DNA of 64,000 nt from Salisapilia sapeloensis (GCA_023334545.1 JAADVB010000023.1:59671-123670); one strand, 5' to 3'; positions 10,693 to 22,930 are shown, numbered from the stretch's first letter. Numbers and translations: made by a program. The notes: generated from the sequence alone by a model not told the origin.

Positions 10693-11417
10693 AATCTTTT
10701 TGTCGATATCAGAATAACTTTGCTGCTGTTGTTAGATACACCTACATTTACACGCTCGATCATATAATGACCACAATATTAATGTCTAAAACATTTTAAT
10801 GAAACTCAATTTTAGTCGAACGACGCTTTACAAGATGTTCAAAATGAGCTAACATAAAAAATTTAGGTTTTAACTTAAAGTTGTGGGAGTAAAATCAAAG
10901 TTTGTGATGCTATCTATCGCTATGCTCGTTTCTGAGCAGGTCGATACTCTGTGCATCAAAATGTCATCAATAATGGTTAAAGCTCAGCTAAATTAAACAT
11001 ATTTGAAAATTATCTTCATTAAAGCTTTTTCATGTTGGGTTTCTGATGTTTGTATGCTTGTGTAACCGATAGCTTATGTAATAATTTGTTAGCTCTAGTC
11101 AAATTGAAATCAGTGGTCTACAGCTCAATAACGTACAGCCTATATATTTTAGTCGTGGATAAAGTATAAAAAAACTTCACTTCTTGTTTGTTCGTTCCCA
11201 ACTCGCTTTTCGATCTTGTGTAGACTGATTATATTTACCAAAGATAAATGCAAAACTGTAAGGTTTTGATATTGCTCTCCAAAAAGTCCCAATTGATATG
11301 CTTAAGTGTTTCTCAATTGTTACGGAAAGATAAAACTTCGTTGTCTCCACGAACATTCTGGTATCAGATTGATTTCAACCGGTTGCTAGTTGTAATTGTC
11401 AATTTAGAAGTTTATTA
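10693..11417. other. AT-rich intergenic DNA, no gene seen
   Basis: Only short chance frames occur between the tRNA gene and the left end of the Tc1/mariner element. Confidence 0.6.
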
Positions 11418-11592
11418 CACTCCGCGCCAGAAAAAAGTACACCCTGGCCTGGAGTCTGCTTGTCGGTTTATCTCTGGACACAAGTAGAGTTAGATGGTCG
11501 CAGTAGAACACAGGGGACCCTCGGTGATATCAAATACGTGGTTTGTATTAACAATTGGAGTTTCGGAAGCGTTTCCTGGACTAGCATACAAA
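11418..11592 (+). repeat. Left terminal inverted repeat of Tc1/mariner element
   Basis: About 175 bp matching the reverse complement of 12861-13035 nearly base for base, ending GACTAGCATACAAA at the inner boundary. Confidence 0.92.
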
Positions 11593-11765
11593 AGACAAGT
11601 TCATAGGGCTGCGACATAACTAAAGTAAAGGCGACATATTGGGACAGCATACAAACTTTCATATTAAAAGTGCAGAAACACCAAAATGACAGGGCTGAAT
11701 GGCTTCGCGTTCCCATGTCGCTGCCGTTCCTAGACAAACAAGAGCCAGTCATTTAAAGATTTTTA

Positions 11766-12837
11766 ATGGGAAGAGGAAGAGAGCTTACAACGGAGGAGTA
11801 CTGGTGGATGTTCAGCCTGTACGAAAGCGGAGTATCCAGCAGCTCCATCGCAAAACAGTCCGGCCGTGGCCGGATAAGCGTTAGCGTTAGGCGGGTCGTC
11901 CGGTTCGGGCACAGCTCCGGCAGCAAGCAAGAAGGGTCCTCGAGACGTAAATCTAGTCGAGCTCGAACCATGAGCGAGCGCAAGATCAGGCTTGCGGTTC
12001 GAGCGGCGGAAGGCGAGACGAGCGGCGCGTTGACCAAGCGTGCGATAGGATCGAAGGCTTCTGTCCGTACTATACAAAGATTGTTACATATTATTGACTT
12101 TTAGAGTATACTAAGATGAAGCCTACGCTACCGCTGTCTATTGCCCACAAAAGAGCTCGCATGGCGTGGGCCGAGCAGTACATTTTGACACCAGGTAATT
12201 CATGTTTCTATTTTTCTAATTCTTACTCTTTGTTACTAATTATCTTAACTTCTGTACATACACGTTGTCCTAAACTGTTTCTCGGATGAAAATTTTAATC
12301 TTGACGGTCCCGATGGATAAAAATCTTACTAGAAAGATATACGCAAGAAGCTTAGAGACTACACATGCAGACAGAATGGTGGTGGAGGTATTATAGTGTG
12401 GGGTGCTTTTAGTATATTTGAAAAATCTAAATTGGCTATTCTACGCGGTCGACAAAATTCCGGTGACTACATCTATAATATTTCTGTATGTATGCTTCCT
12501 TATGCCCACCTAGATCATGGCACTGACATCTCGTTTTATCAAGAACGCCATCATTTCACGTAAACTGTGAAACGATGCCTTATTTTGTTGGAACAAGAAG
12601 CCAGTGACATGAGCTGGCCTGCTCGCTCTTCTGACTGTATTGCTATAGAAAATATATGTTCGTTGATGGCGTCTCGTGTATAAAAACGGAAAATAGTATC
12701 GAACGGCGGATGAACTAGAGCAAGCTATATCGAAGGTATGGTCAGAGATCGAACTGGAATACCTAGAGCGCCTCATCGATTCCATGACTCGGCGTTGCCT
12801 AGTCTTCATCAAGACAAACGGCGGACTGACATCATAT
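11766..12837 (+). pseudogene. Tc1/mariner transposase remnant
   Basis: An intact 112-residue N-terminal piece (11766-12104) carries the paired helix-turn-helix region: ELTTEEYWWMFSLYESGVSS, SSIAKQSGRGRISVSVRRVV and KRAIGSKASVRTIQRLL. After its stop, broken frames continue with AHKRARMAWAEQYI (about 12150), SDENFNLDGPDG with the first catalytic Asp, GGGGIIVWGAFS (about 12385), ARSPDCIAIENI (the family's SPDLNPIE region) and ERLIDSMTRRCL (about 12775). A segment around 12500-12600 that should carry the second Asp (QDNAP motif) is not recognisable. It is non-functional as read; an intron cannot explain all the breaks. Confidence 0.82.
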
Positions 12838-12860
12838 TAAGTCAATATTGATTATGAAAG

Positions 12861-13035
12861 TTTGTATGCTAGTCCAGGAAACGCTTCCGAAACTCCAATT
12901 GTTAATACAAACCACGTATTTGATATCACCGAGGGTCCCCTGTGTTCTACTGCGACCATCTAACTCTACTTGTGTCCAGAAATAAACCGACAAGCAGACT
13001 CCAGGCCAGGGTGTACTTTTTTCTGGCGCGGAGTG
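12861..13035 (-). repeat. Right terminal inverted repeat of Tc1/mariner element
   Basis: Inverted copy of 11418-11592, starting TTTGTATGCTAGTCCAGG and ending CTGGCGCGGAGTG, followed by TA. Confidence 0.92.
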
Positions 13036-13037
13036 TA

Positions 13038-14746
13038 TCTGCTTTGCTTCTTTAGATATTTGATCCGCAAGATTAATGAGCTCATTTTACCTTGATTCCT
13101 TACCTCGTACCTGTACCGCATCATTAGGCTCTTAACAGATCAAATAGTAAATGTAAGTTGTAATCACTGCGACAACATTTTCCTTAAGTTTTGGATAGCA
13201 TTCAAATCCCAAATGTAGTTTGGTCAGTTGTGCTGGTTCGGTATTCGAAGTCCATGATCTTCAAAGGCCACGATCATCAAGAGTCACTATCTGCCAACTT
13301 CAAGATTACTATCAACGGAAACTTCAACTTCAGTGGGACACTTCATATTTTTATTGACTCTTTCTATGAATCAACTTCGTATACGAAATAGTGCTGGAAA
13401 TGCCGTTGAGCATACCAGTAGAGCGTCCAGTGAGATCGTTATAGGGACTTACCGGTAGAATAGGCCCTAAAGTAGGTAGCTCAGCTCATTTGGCAGTCTA
13501 CCTTTTAATAAACAAGCTACATTCAACAACTACTTGAAGCGCTATTCGCAAGGCAGCACATCGATATAGAAAACCGATTTATTACGTTTAAACTACTAGT
13601 CTAATTCCTGCAAGGCATATAACGAAAATATCATGTTAATGAACACAATTTCGTTGATCCCAGGTCAGATAAGACGTAATAATCATGAATCAGGACACAG
13701 AGACAAAATCTTTTGTAGATGATTACTACTTTCTATCTTTCGCTGTATCCAGGACGTTGTAAGAATAGATTATTACGCTATAAATGATGCTTGGATTTCA
13801 CGATTGCAATTTGCCTTTCCGTGAATTAATTGCGCATAAGATATAGAGTGACATTTAAACGCATATAAGAGTAGAGAAATTTTCAATGCTTGATGTATGT
13901 AGCAGTCTTCGACAACCGAAGACGGTAGCTAGGTTCAATTATTGGTTGGTAATAAAGTTGCTCAGATTCTGGTTTATCTATCCCTCGCCTGTCAGATTGG
14001 CAAATCCTGTTCATCTTTGCTTGAATTGTACCAAGGATTACAAAATCCATCTGTGGCATTTAAGTCTTAATTCGTTCGCACCGGAGAAGATCAATGGCTG
14101 CAGTTCAGTTTATATATCTGGCATTTGGATGCGCCTTTATGTCCATTAAATGTTTACTTATCTATAAGTATATTTTTTACTCTCAATATAGTAAAATGTT
14201 TCATAATCTTCAGGTACCCCAGAAAGGCGCCATATTTGTATGTATAAATTTAAACCAAAATACATTTAGGCTGACCTAGATAGCTGCAATCACACAAATA
14301 CACTAAATTGCTCATAGCGTACATATTGAATTAAAGATAAAATAATAGCTCGAAAATTGATTTTTTCCCGTTTTACAGCTATATTCTCAACGAGAGTATA
14401 CAAAATATTCGTTATCACTTACACATATAGGATAACCTCGAAGGGTAAAGGACATCTAATTATGCATACCAACAAATAACCAAAGTAACCAAAACAGCTA
14501 TAGTCTCGAAAGTAACGATGCACTGTGCCGGTTGCAGGTGAAGCTTGCTCCACCTGTGTTAAGGTGACACTCGAAGTGACATACCTGCTGGAATAATATC
14601 TTAGTAAGTATGCGTACATGACAATGACAGTGATAGAGGACAGACTGCTGAACGATCTTAATATAGACGTCAGTATCTTCTCCATTCATGGAACACGTCA
14701 CTGCATGTTATATACAGTAAAAATTCTAAGTGTGGAGTAATTTACG
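13038..14746. other. AT-rich intergenic DNA, no gene seen
   Basis: Only short frames without recognisable domains (for example 13191-13391 and 13886-14149, plus strand) are present. I see no splice-supported model. Confidence 0.55.
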
Positions 14747-14947
14747 ATGAATGCGCCTGCTAGCAAGGGAGGGCGAGCACAGTTTGCCAAGGAGCTAAAC
14801 GAGCACATTTCAGAGGGTAATACGATAATATATGGTGATGAGACTACCTTCAATATCTACCTTTCTCGTAAACAGGGGTGGGAACGCGCTGGTCAGGCAG
14901 CCATTGCGACCCTGTCGCCGTACAAGGGAAAGAAAAATTGCATGTAA
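14747..14947 (+). pseudogene. Tc1/mariner-like DDE transposase fragment
   Basis: A 66-codon open stretch contains GGRAQFAKELNEHISEGN, IIYGDETTFNIYLSRKQGW with the first catalytic Asp, and AIATLSPYKGKKN. This is the core of a Tc1/IS630-type transposase of a different subfamily from the element at 11418-13035, but like the fragment at 19158-19534. The rest of the domain is absent or scrambled downstream. Confidence 0.72.
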
Positions 14948-15156
14948 ATTATTGTGCCTCGTTCGGAAGCGGAATTGGGCTAATGTATACGCATGGCGGT
15001 ATGTAAAATGTAGAAGAATCACAATTCGTCGCGCACCCGTTTATCCCTGCAAATACACAGAAAAGTACAAAAGCAGTCCAGGGAAAAGAAGATCGTCGTC
15101 TTTGTCACGGGACTCTTACTACCTGGGAGAGGCTTACACGTGCGATAGGGGAAGCT

Positions 15157-15355
15157 TGATAAAACTATAAGTGAACTTTATTTGATACCTTTAGATCGTG
15201 CACTACTTTATACGTCTTTCCATTAAATATACCTCCCATATGCTATGGAGGAATACGCAGCTTATCTAATTATCTGCACCAAACAAGTACCAAAACATAA
15301 GAACAAAAGAAAGACAAAGTCGCTAACTACAGTAACGGACGGAGCGCCTGTTACA
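15157..15355 (+). repeat. LTR-like sequence, second copy
   Basis: About 199 bp from TGATAAAACT to CCTGTTACA, homologous along its length to 7778-7961. The ~40 bp before it (GGCTTACACGTGCGATAGGGGAAGCT) also match the Ty3/gypsy 3' end at 7752-7777. This is a solo or truncated 3' end of the same retroelement family. Confidence 0.65.
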
Positions 15356-15457
15356 GCTGGAAGGTTTGCGCAAGAACGGATGCCACGAAGACTACCAAGA
15401 AAAGAAATAGCTCCTCACAGAGCTTGTCGAGATACTTGAAAGACTCGAAGAGATAAA

Positions 15458-15800
15458 GACTATGAAGTAGTTCAAGCGAGAAAAGCTCGAGAGTGAAGGT
15501 GAGGTGATCCGGTCTGCAGGCCTCCAGACGATGACAAAGCAACGAGAAGGTACACAACGACAGAAGAATATGGTTTCTGTGCCTGCGTCGTCTAAAAGTG
15601 AAATCGTTGGTATGCTTGCGAAGTAAGTAGATCTTGGCGAGAAAAAGTTTGAGCTGCGAAAAAAAGTGGCAGAGAATACACGACGCTTATTGGAGCCTAT
15701 GAACGAAAATCAACGATGCCAGTTTGAGCTAATTGAGCGACTCATAGGAGGAAGTAACCAAAAGCAAATAGACGTAATACATGACAGTCAGTACAAAGAA
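15458..15800 (+). pseudogene. PIF/Harbinger second ORF remnant (SANT-type protein tail)
   Basis: One frame with a single TAA near 15624 reads FKREKLESEGEVIRSAG, VPASSKSEIVGMLAK, then FELRKKVAENTRRLLEPMNE and FELIERLIGGSNQKQ. It is charged and heptad-rich, like the coiled C-terminal tail of Myb/SANT proteins encoded beside PIF/Harbinger transposases. It lies head to tail with the transposase fragment on the other strand. The SANT domain itself is not visible. Confidence 0.45.
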
Positions 15801-15900
15801 GCCTTTCTAATTACTACAAATATGTCTTGCGCTATCTATCGATTTTGGGCTATGCTAGGGTGCTATACGCTAGTAATCGGCTAGACTAAGAGGCCGAAAG

Positions 15901-16850
15901 TTAAAACAACGAGCTGTATACGTTCCCGTTGAAACAAGTCAACAGGTTTTGCAAAGCAGTGGCCACAGCATAGTACTTAGCAACCGGCTGCAATAGGGCC
16001 TTTAAGCTCTTCTTGAAATCGATGAACGCCCAGTTCGTGGTGATAGTGCCAAAACACCACTCGACTAAGAGTCGGACGCGACTCATATTTCTTATAAACG
16101 CTGCTTCATCCATCGTAATACTGTTTCTTTTATGTGGACAGTCAATCGTGTCACGCATCCCATAAGCTAAATCGCCATACACAACAAATCGTTGGCCTAA
16201 AAACACAATGCTAGTGCCCAGCATCTCGGAAGGCCACTTTCACGCAACATGCGAGCGTCGTATCGTCTCTTTGTTCACGGACTCGCGAGATGTACAATGA
16301 TACCATCTGGAGTGTTCACGGACTGAAACTTGACTGCATGTGTGTGCTTGTGTCCGTTGTAGGTAGATCGATGATTTCTGATGGACGTGGCATGGCTCGA
16401 ACGTTACCATCAATAAAGCCAATGCAGTCATTTATTGGACTGCCCTTCGCCTTAATACACTATCTAAAACGAGAAAGAGGACTTTTGTCAAGTCGGTGAA
16501 CATTCCACTTCAGTAGAGACTTTTGTTGTTGTAAAGGAAGTACATCATGGCGTTAAACACGCGTGATATTGTCCTTTACTTTAGCCCAAAGGACGTTTCC
16601 AGATCAAATAAGCGCGACGGGTATGCCAGTCGCTTCAAAAGGAATCAAGTGGCAAGCAATGCGTCGCCACATCATCTATTTTTAAGCTGCAGAAGAGACG
16701 GAATCTTAAACAAGTCCACCAGATTACGAATCTGTGATGCATTAAATCGAAAGTGTCTTTTCCATAGAACATCGCTCGCTTCAAAGGGTCGAAACTCGAA
16801 TGGAGTCAGCCGTTTCTCGTTTCCTGTGCTATTCGCAACCTGTTATGCCA
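15901..16850 (-). pseudogene. PIF/Harbinger transposase remnant (DDE_Tnp4 type)
   Basis: Broken minus-strand frames give, in N to C order, an LFDLETSFG segment (about 16600), DGNVRAMPRPSEIIDLPTT (about 16395, first catalytic Asp region), HAVKFQSVNTPDGIIVHLAS (about 16310), and the long open piece 16224-15901 with FVVYGDLAYGMRDTIDCP (second Asp), MSRVRLLVEWCFGTI (Glu, VExxFG motif) and a helical end AVATALQNLLTCF. All three catalytic regions are recognisable, but several stops interrupt them. Confidence 0.75.
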
Positions 16851-19157
16851 GTCGTCCACTTGCTACCATCGTTTTACTGCGTTGTTGTGTGAAAAAAATA
16901 GTTTCAAAAACTTTTTGTAGCGCAAAAAGCCTAGATTTGAAATATATCACAAATCTTATGAGGTATTTCATTTGAAAAAGTCTTGTGGCGCAAACTCTCT
17001 AATATTCACTAAAAATCTGTATTGATTACGAGGACGGGAGTAACCACAATACAGTTAAATACCCCGCAAGTGGGCTTGTCCAAAGGGTTCTAGACTTATT
17101 AAAGTAGCGAGCAGCTATCCCCCCAATCGACTACTACCGGAAAAGCGTTGAAGTTTGCCACGCCATGACTGAATTAAGAAAATTGGAGTGACTACATGGA
17201 CGAAGCAAAAGGAGGGGAAAGCAAACACTTAATTATATAAACCGTTAGAGACGGATTAAAAACAAGTTGCCGAGATGCTGAACGTTTAGCGAACAGTGCT
17301 TGCAGATTAGAAGGTGGACCTTAAGCTTACCAAAAATGTCGTGTGCTGTAGTTCGGAAGTTGCGCTCTGATCAACAAGCTAGACCGCATGCTTACAGAGG
17401 TTCACTTGCATCCATCCTTCAGCTCAAAAATTGCCTGAAGTTTGGGTGCGTAAAGCCTGTTTTTTCTCACGAAAAATACGCTGATACGCTAGGACACTAC
17501 ACGGGCGCCATCGGGCGCCACGCCATAACACACAGCATGCCTTTGGTAACCAAAACGGTATCAAACACGCAAGACTACGGGCTAATCATCAGCCCACCCC
17601 ACATGAAAAGAGCGTCGCTCATGAGGCTTTAATCTTATCGGTCAAATCAATACTATGACTAATTTACAGGGAAAGAGACCAAGACAAGAACACAGGAAAA
17701 CACGCTGCTTCCCGTCCTCGGAAACATCGACACAGCAAGATTTCCATCATGAAAATTTAAGGATGCTCATATCATGTCATTAAGAACACTGATAGGGAAC
17801 CAACCCTAATACACCGTCCGCGATCGTTTGCTCAGACCGTTTGGGAGACTAATAATTTTACGGACGCATCACTTCTTTGAACAGAGCGGCACATGAAGAA
17901 ACTTAATGATATCGCGTATACAACAGAAGATAAAACTATTTAAGGCAGCATCGACTATTCCACGGATTGGTAGATCATCATGTAAATGCGTCAATTTGGC
18001 GGCAGCTTATCGTAGATAGAGCTACTAGGGGCTAAAAACTTGATATTCACGTAGTGTCGCTTGCTTTCAGGAAATGTGATTTATTTGTGGCAAAAGATGT
18101 GCTCTCAAATGCCTTCTGATGTTGGAATCTGGTCGACATGTCCGCTCCTGATACCTGAAACTAGTCGCACTGTAATTTAGAGCCAGCAATTAAGCTTTCT
18201 ACTCCCTTCATGCTTAAGTTGCATCTAACTTCAGCCATTCTGCGATCTGCCTGAAAGCGTGCGACCGAAGAAGACATCAGGCCAGCATAGTTACTTCCAC
18301 AATTTATCACAAAAAGCTTTGTGCTGTATCAGCAAAACTGCAAGTCAAACTCCTGGAATTAAGATACCAAAGCTGCGACAAGACCTATATAGCGTCTATG
18401 AAAAGAGCGATAAGGAAAGCTATGGAATTACTAGAATTTTAGCATTACGATGTGGACAAAGTTAAAAATATTAAAACGAGTGAAAAGCTTAGTATTGTGT
18501 GTGCTGCTGGTTATCGTAGTTAGCCACATTTACGCGTTGCCAAACACAGGGAGACAACACTATTATACGGCGCCTTTTGGCCGATCCGCACTTAAATTCA
18601 TGGTCTTCGCGTACGATTTTGGGCTACCGCGTTTGAATTCGGACGGAACATGATGACCTCGAAAAAAGAAAAGACTTTTGTATTGATTTTCTTTTACGTT
18701 TTACTGGCCAATCTCTGTTATTAAAGTTGTGTTGAAGTGGGGGAGTCTGCTCATTTGCTTTACTGCACTGATGCGAGTTTACTGTTTCGTGGAGCAAATT
18801 TTCCGCAGCTAACGCCAAGCATGTCTGACAATGTCATTTGATCGTCATTCCTTGTGGTACATTAAGCATATCATTTCTTTCAGCTGAAAAGAAACATTCC
18901 GCAGCACTATTATTGATATGAAGTACTATTTTAATCGAATGGAACATCGTTGAGTACGGACCCAATCGTAAGCATTCAGCACATTAAAACTTAGTCTGTG
19001 CAAAAGATTCCATGTTCGTTGCGTGACATGAGCCATTACCGATGATGAGCGTCTCCCGGTACAGCTAGCCACGTTCCGCTACGCAGCGTAGTAAACCTCT
19101 CATAAAATTTGCAATACACTTCTGCATTAGATGCCCCAAGCTCCCGTTCCTTATAAC
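16851..19157. other. Gene-poor sequence, no supported gene
   Basis: Mixed-composition DNA with only short frames. The single mildly interesting frame (18450-18653) is listed separately. No transposase motif or repeat pair was recognised. Confidence 0.5.
18450..18653 (+). CDS. Doubtful small ORF with signal-peptide-like N-terminus
   Basis: A 67-codon ATG frame begins MWTKLKILKRVKSLVLCVLL and continues VIVVSHIYALPN, resembling a basic n-region, a hydrophobic core and a possible cleavage site. No RxLR, LFLAK or cysteine-rich effector motif follows, and the mature part would be only about 40 residues. It sits in a repeat-rich area with no supporting neighbour, so it may be chance. Confidence 0.2.
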   Translation: MWTKLKILKRVKSLVLCVLLVIVVSHIYALPNTGRQHYYTAPFGRSALKFMVFAYDFGLPRLNSDGT

Positions 19158-19534
19158 TTAACCCATGTTTGCTATGAAGACTACTACATGAATATTTTCT
19201 CCTTTGTTAACTGCATTCATTTTCAGTGACCTTTCCCCGGTGCGGCTCCATCTACAGCCACGAGCATACCAAATATTGAAGTTAGTTTCGTTTATGAAAT
19301 AAATTGTCATTTCCCTTTTAACGGCTTCATGTGTATTCTGCACGTGTTCTTTTCTTTTCTTTTCTTTTTGTTCTCTGTGGTGTTTCGGGCAACCGTATCC
19401 CGATGAAGGTGTTTGACGGTAAGACCTTGGCCGTTTAGGGTCTTCTTGACGATTTCCGGATGAACCAGCACATTACATGTTCGCTGTATGAGATCCCGGA
19501 TTTGAGAAAAAGTATGAAGAGGATTAGCTTCCAC
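19158..19534 (-). pseudogene. Tc1/mariner-like transposase fragment
   Basis: Two overlapping frames read in order. The first contains IRDLIQRTCNVLVHPEIVKK, LNGQGLTVKHLHRD and NTTENKKKRK (the HTH-to-catalytic linker of this subfamily). The second contains VKREMTIYFINETNFNIWYA with the region of the first catalytic Asp (here Asn-Glu), then VNKGENIHVVVFIANMG. A frameshift near 19330 falls in a (TTTTC)n run at 19350-19371. The catalytic C-terminal half is missing. Confidence 0.72.
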
Positions 19535-19619
19535 ACCTTTAATTAAAATCTTTATATGTTCATATAGTAATTTCTGATTATTGTTTCTGCCTCATATTTT
19601 TCTTGTCAGCTATTCACTG

Positions 19620-21235
19620 GTTACTCTTGGGATGATGTGACATCGCTTCTCGCAGCTGACATAATATCGTTGAGCTGAGAATCGACGACCGTCAGCTGAT
19701 CAGAAGGAATGTCGAAAGAATGAAGGAAATTTGACCAATCTAGCGCCCAGGGGCCTAGGTTCCACTTCGGGAGCTGGGTCCCAGGGAGGTCTAGGTCCGG
19801 ACTAGACCCGAGTTCCAGGGCTGAGAACAGACCGGAGCAACAAAGACTGGAGATGATGAGTCCGAGCTCCGAGTTTTTACACGGAAGGCGCTGAGCTAGC
19901 ATGGTATGGAGGTTCAAGAGGGACCACAGGACAACGAGGATGAGGAATGCGAACGAAAGGCCGGGCCCGGATCAGGACCCCAGGGTGAAAGATCTGGACC
20001 TAGGCACCTCAGGGGTCGAGAACCGGGCTGAGACTCAGTACACGGATGATGATAGTACAACAGTATGTTGGATGATACATGACATGAGAAAGCACAACAG
20101 ACGGTTGAACAAGAAAATATAGCCAGCAATTGAAATTTGTATAAGCAGAATACAGAAGAGAATTTGCACTGGAATTAGCAAGCGCACGTGTGGTCACGGT
20201 GCGTCCTAGTTTGAGTTAGGGTTTTCACCACCCTCGGAAATAACCCTGCCGCGCTAGCGACCTATGTCTGCGTGTGCACTTCATATTCACCTTCGGAGAG
20301 CGTGTGCGTTACTCGCTGTGATTCGTCCTCACGTTAGTGCGTTCGGTGGTGACACGGATACACCGAGGCCTTCATCTACAAAAGAGAAGACCCTTGCTCA
20401 TACCCGAGCCCCCTTCGTTACTCATCTCCCTCATCGAGAGGAAGATTCAAATAAGATACTGTCCGGAGGAAATGTCAGATGCTCCGTGGACCCCGTCGGT
20501 CAAATAACTGTGACAGAGGCAATAGTATTCAATCAGGTTAAGGGCCTGCACCCGATCCGCTCCTGTTGTATTACCGGAGTACGGCGAGCGAAGTAAGAAA
20601 ACCCGCAATCCGAAGAGTGGCCGGTAACTACTATAATGAACGTACCTGGTGCGCGTTTCGGTTGCACTAGAAAACTTTCAGTGCAACCCAGGTCCTAGAT
20701 TCTAGGGCCCGCATCCAAGGTCTCTATTAATCAGGACCTCCATCTCTAAGTTTCTTACTTTGAGCAATTTTCAAAGACACTTTGGATCATCGCACAAAGG
20801 GTGCTACCACACGCCTGAGTGGAAAGCGGCAAGCACATCACCACATTATCCTCGCTTTGATGGCCCAGTGAGAAGCAGTTTATATGGGAAAGTTAATTTA
20901 TTGCGCTTCCAATTTCTAGTCGTCATTCTTTCAAGCAAGGTCGAGGATTCGCTCCTGTATATGTTTGTGGTCGTATGTGTGCCTCGTCATGGTTCATAGT
21001 CTGGTTAAAAAGTGAAAACGAAAAATCTCGTAAAATTCAAAGTTTTTGCAAATATTGTGTATCTTTGCTTTTCAGCCAAATTCGAGCGTCGAAAGTCCGA
21101 ATTTCGAATTTCGAAGTTTTATCCGAAATTAATAGAAAGATTCTAAATTTGAATGTGCTAACGGAGACGCCGTTTAATACTGTAGTAGAAGCCTATCGCT
21201 TTTCGTTTTCGTTTGATGTAAACAATAGACGCTAA
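19620..21235. other. Gene-free segment with a GC-rich patch
   Basis: Positions 19740-20030 are unusually GC-rich for this region and contain repeated palindromic words (GGCCTAGG, GGTCTAGGTCC, GGACCTAGG, and GGTCCTAG again near 20691). Weak frames are present on both strands, but none has a recognisable domain. Probably old repeat DNA. Confidence 0.45.
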
Positions 21236-21385
21236 GGCCTTGGTCCAAAACTTATTATACTATCCTCACCTACGATACGTGACTCTTAAATAAAGGGATC
21301 ATTATGGGCCATGAATATATTTTCATTCTCATTTAGACGCTCACACTTACTCCTATTGCCGCCCACCTTCTCCTAACGAAACGCA

Positions 21386-22840
21386 ATGGTGGTTGCCGGA
21401 CAATCGAACGCTGCGCGTACCAGTCCTCGAACTCGTGCCAGTCGCTCTACTCGCTCTACCCGCACCATCCAAACCTCTTAAGTTGACTTTGCCACCCAAG
21501 CCGAGTCTACCACTCGCTCTATCCGTGTCGCTCACGCCGTGGCTGTCGAGTCTTCAACTTTCACTGAGCCTGCCACACTTGCCGCGCCTCCCACCTATGC
21601 AGAGCCTGCTGCCCATGCTGTTCCCTCCGAGGTTGAAGCTCATGCCCCATGTTCCGCCGATGGTTTGCATGCTGTGCATGCTACACCTCTCGTCCATGGT
21701 TCGCACGCTTTTCATTACATGCTTACTTCCCATCCTATGCCTGCTTTCCGTCCCGTGTTAGCTTCCCGTACCGTGCGTATAGCGTCTTAGATCTATGTCG
21801 CGTCTAGTACGCATGCTGAGCGTGCTGCCTATGACGTCCATTTCGCGCCGACCGTGTATACCGCACCTGGCGAGCTTCCCACTCATTCCTTGCCGACCTG
21901 CATGCTGACACGTCGGGTTGCACTATCATTGATGGACAGGCAATTCCGCGTTGTACTTCGCAATGGACCGACGAGCTAGTCAATGCGTTGTTCAGAATCC
22001 ACTTCGAGGATGCCACTGTTGCCGATTGTCTTTTGCTCGGAAAGACGAACAAGGAAACGGAAGTGACATGGACAATTTTTGTGGCTACGCTTACATAAGA
22101 GACATCTGTGACCATAACGGGGAAGCAGCTCCGCAGCAAGTGCGCCAAGCTAAATACTGAGCATCGAAATTGTTGGCATAATCAGGACGCCGTGTCACTC
22201 AAGTTACCCAGCTACACAGGATGACACAAGAACTGGTAACCTGGGGTGATCGAACGTAACCAGGACAGCAGGAAGATATCTCCTTATCCAGGGAAACGCA
22301 CATCCCTCGAGTCTACTCTCGAACCTATTCAATATACCTCACTCTACTATTTGATCTCTACAACTCAAATCGCGTTACTCTAACAGAAGGCATTTGGATG
22401 AGATTGGCCACACGGGCAATATTGCCACCCATACAAGACCCCCTTTTTACATGCCGATTTTGTTCAAATAGGTTGTGGGCCGTGGACGGATTGCAAGCGA
22501 GTCCGTTCTTGACACGGATTCGATGACACCCGATCGCGACAAAACGGAGGATGGCGAAGTAGCCATTGGCTTTCCCACGGACGGCGGCGCCGAATCTTCA
22601 CGGAAGATGCAACGGGCCGGACCTCTTCGGCAAACCGGCGTGAATCTTCTTGCCAGTGAAATGGGCCGCGACATGACGGCAATGGCTGAAGCGATGTAGG
22701 CTGAACACCCCGAACTTGACATCAAAGCACTGCCCCGCACCCAGCATGAACAGCACGTTGACTTAGCACTGCAGATCGTTGAGATGCAGCGTCAGCAAGG
22801 CTCGTTTATGGAGAAGCTAGTTCAGGCAATGACAGAGCGT
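21386..22840 (+). pseudogene. Myb/SANT-like ORF of PIF/Harbinger element
   Basis: It begins with an Ala/His/Pro-rich low-complexity region (21386-21790). After shifts, a SANT-like domain follows: WTDELVNALFRIHFED, TVADCLLLGKTNKETEVTW and TVTITGKQLRSKCAKL-like helices near 21960-22150. A charged tail at 22475-22840 (MGRDMTAMAEAM, LALQIVEMQRQQGSFMEKL) ends the gene. Several stops and frameshifts are present. In this superfamily the product assists the transposase in DNA binding. Confidence 0.6.
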
Positions 22841-22930
22841 TAGCGCAGTAAACACGGCCAAGTATATCATACAGTAGTTTTAATGGCGTCTACCAACAAC
22901 TTTCCATTCCTGCTAGATGTTATTCTTGAA

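Larger units (their letters stand above)
11418..13035 (+). mobile_element. Tc1/mariner element with long terminal inverted repeats
   Basis: This 1618 bp unit is bounded by CACTCCGCGCCAGAAAAAAG at the left and its exact reverse complement at the right, each flanked by a TA dinucleotide (11416-11417 and 13036-13037). That is the target-site duplication of Tc1/mariner elements. The TIRs are about 175 bp (11418-11592 and 12861-13035) and almost identical. The interior carries a plus-strand transposase remnant. Confidence 0.92.

Noticed and set aside
17300-17632. 110-codon plus-strand frame
   Set aside because: Starts at TTG; no domain and no neighbour support.
18450-18653. RxLR effector interpretation of the signal-peptide-like ORF
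   Set aside because: No RxLR or dEER motif follows the hydrophobic segment and the mature part is too short; kept only as a doubtful ORF.
21393-21761. Leu/Pro-rich 122-codon frame in the PIF element
   Set aside because: An alternative frame of the Ala/His-rich start of the SANT-type ORF; low complexity.
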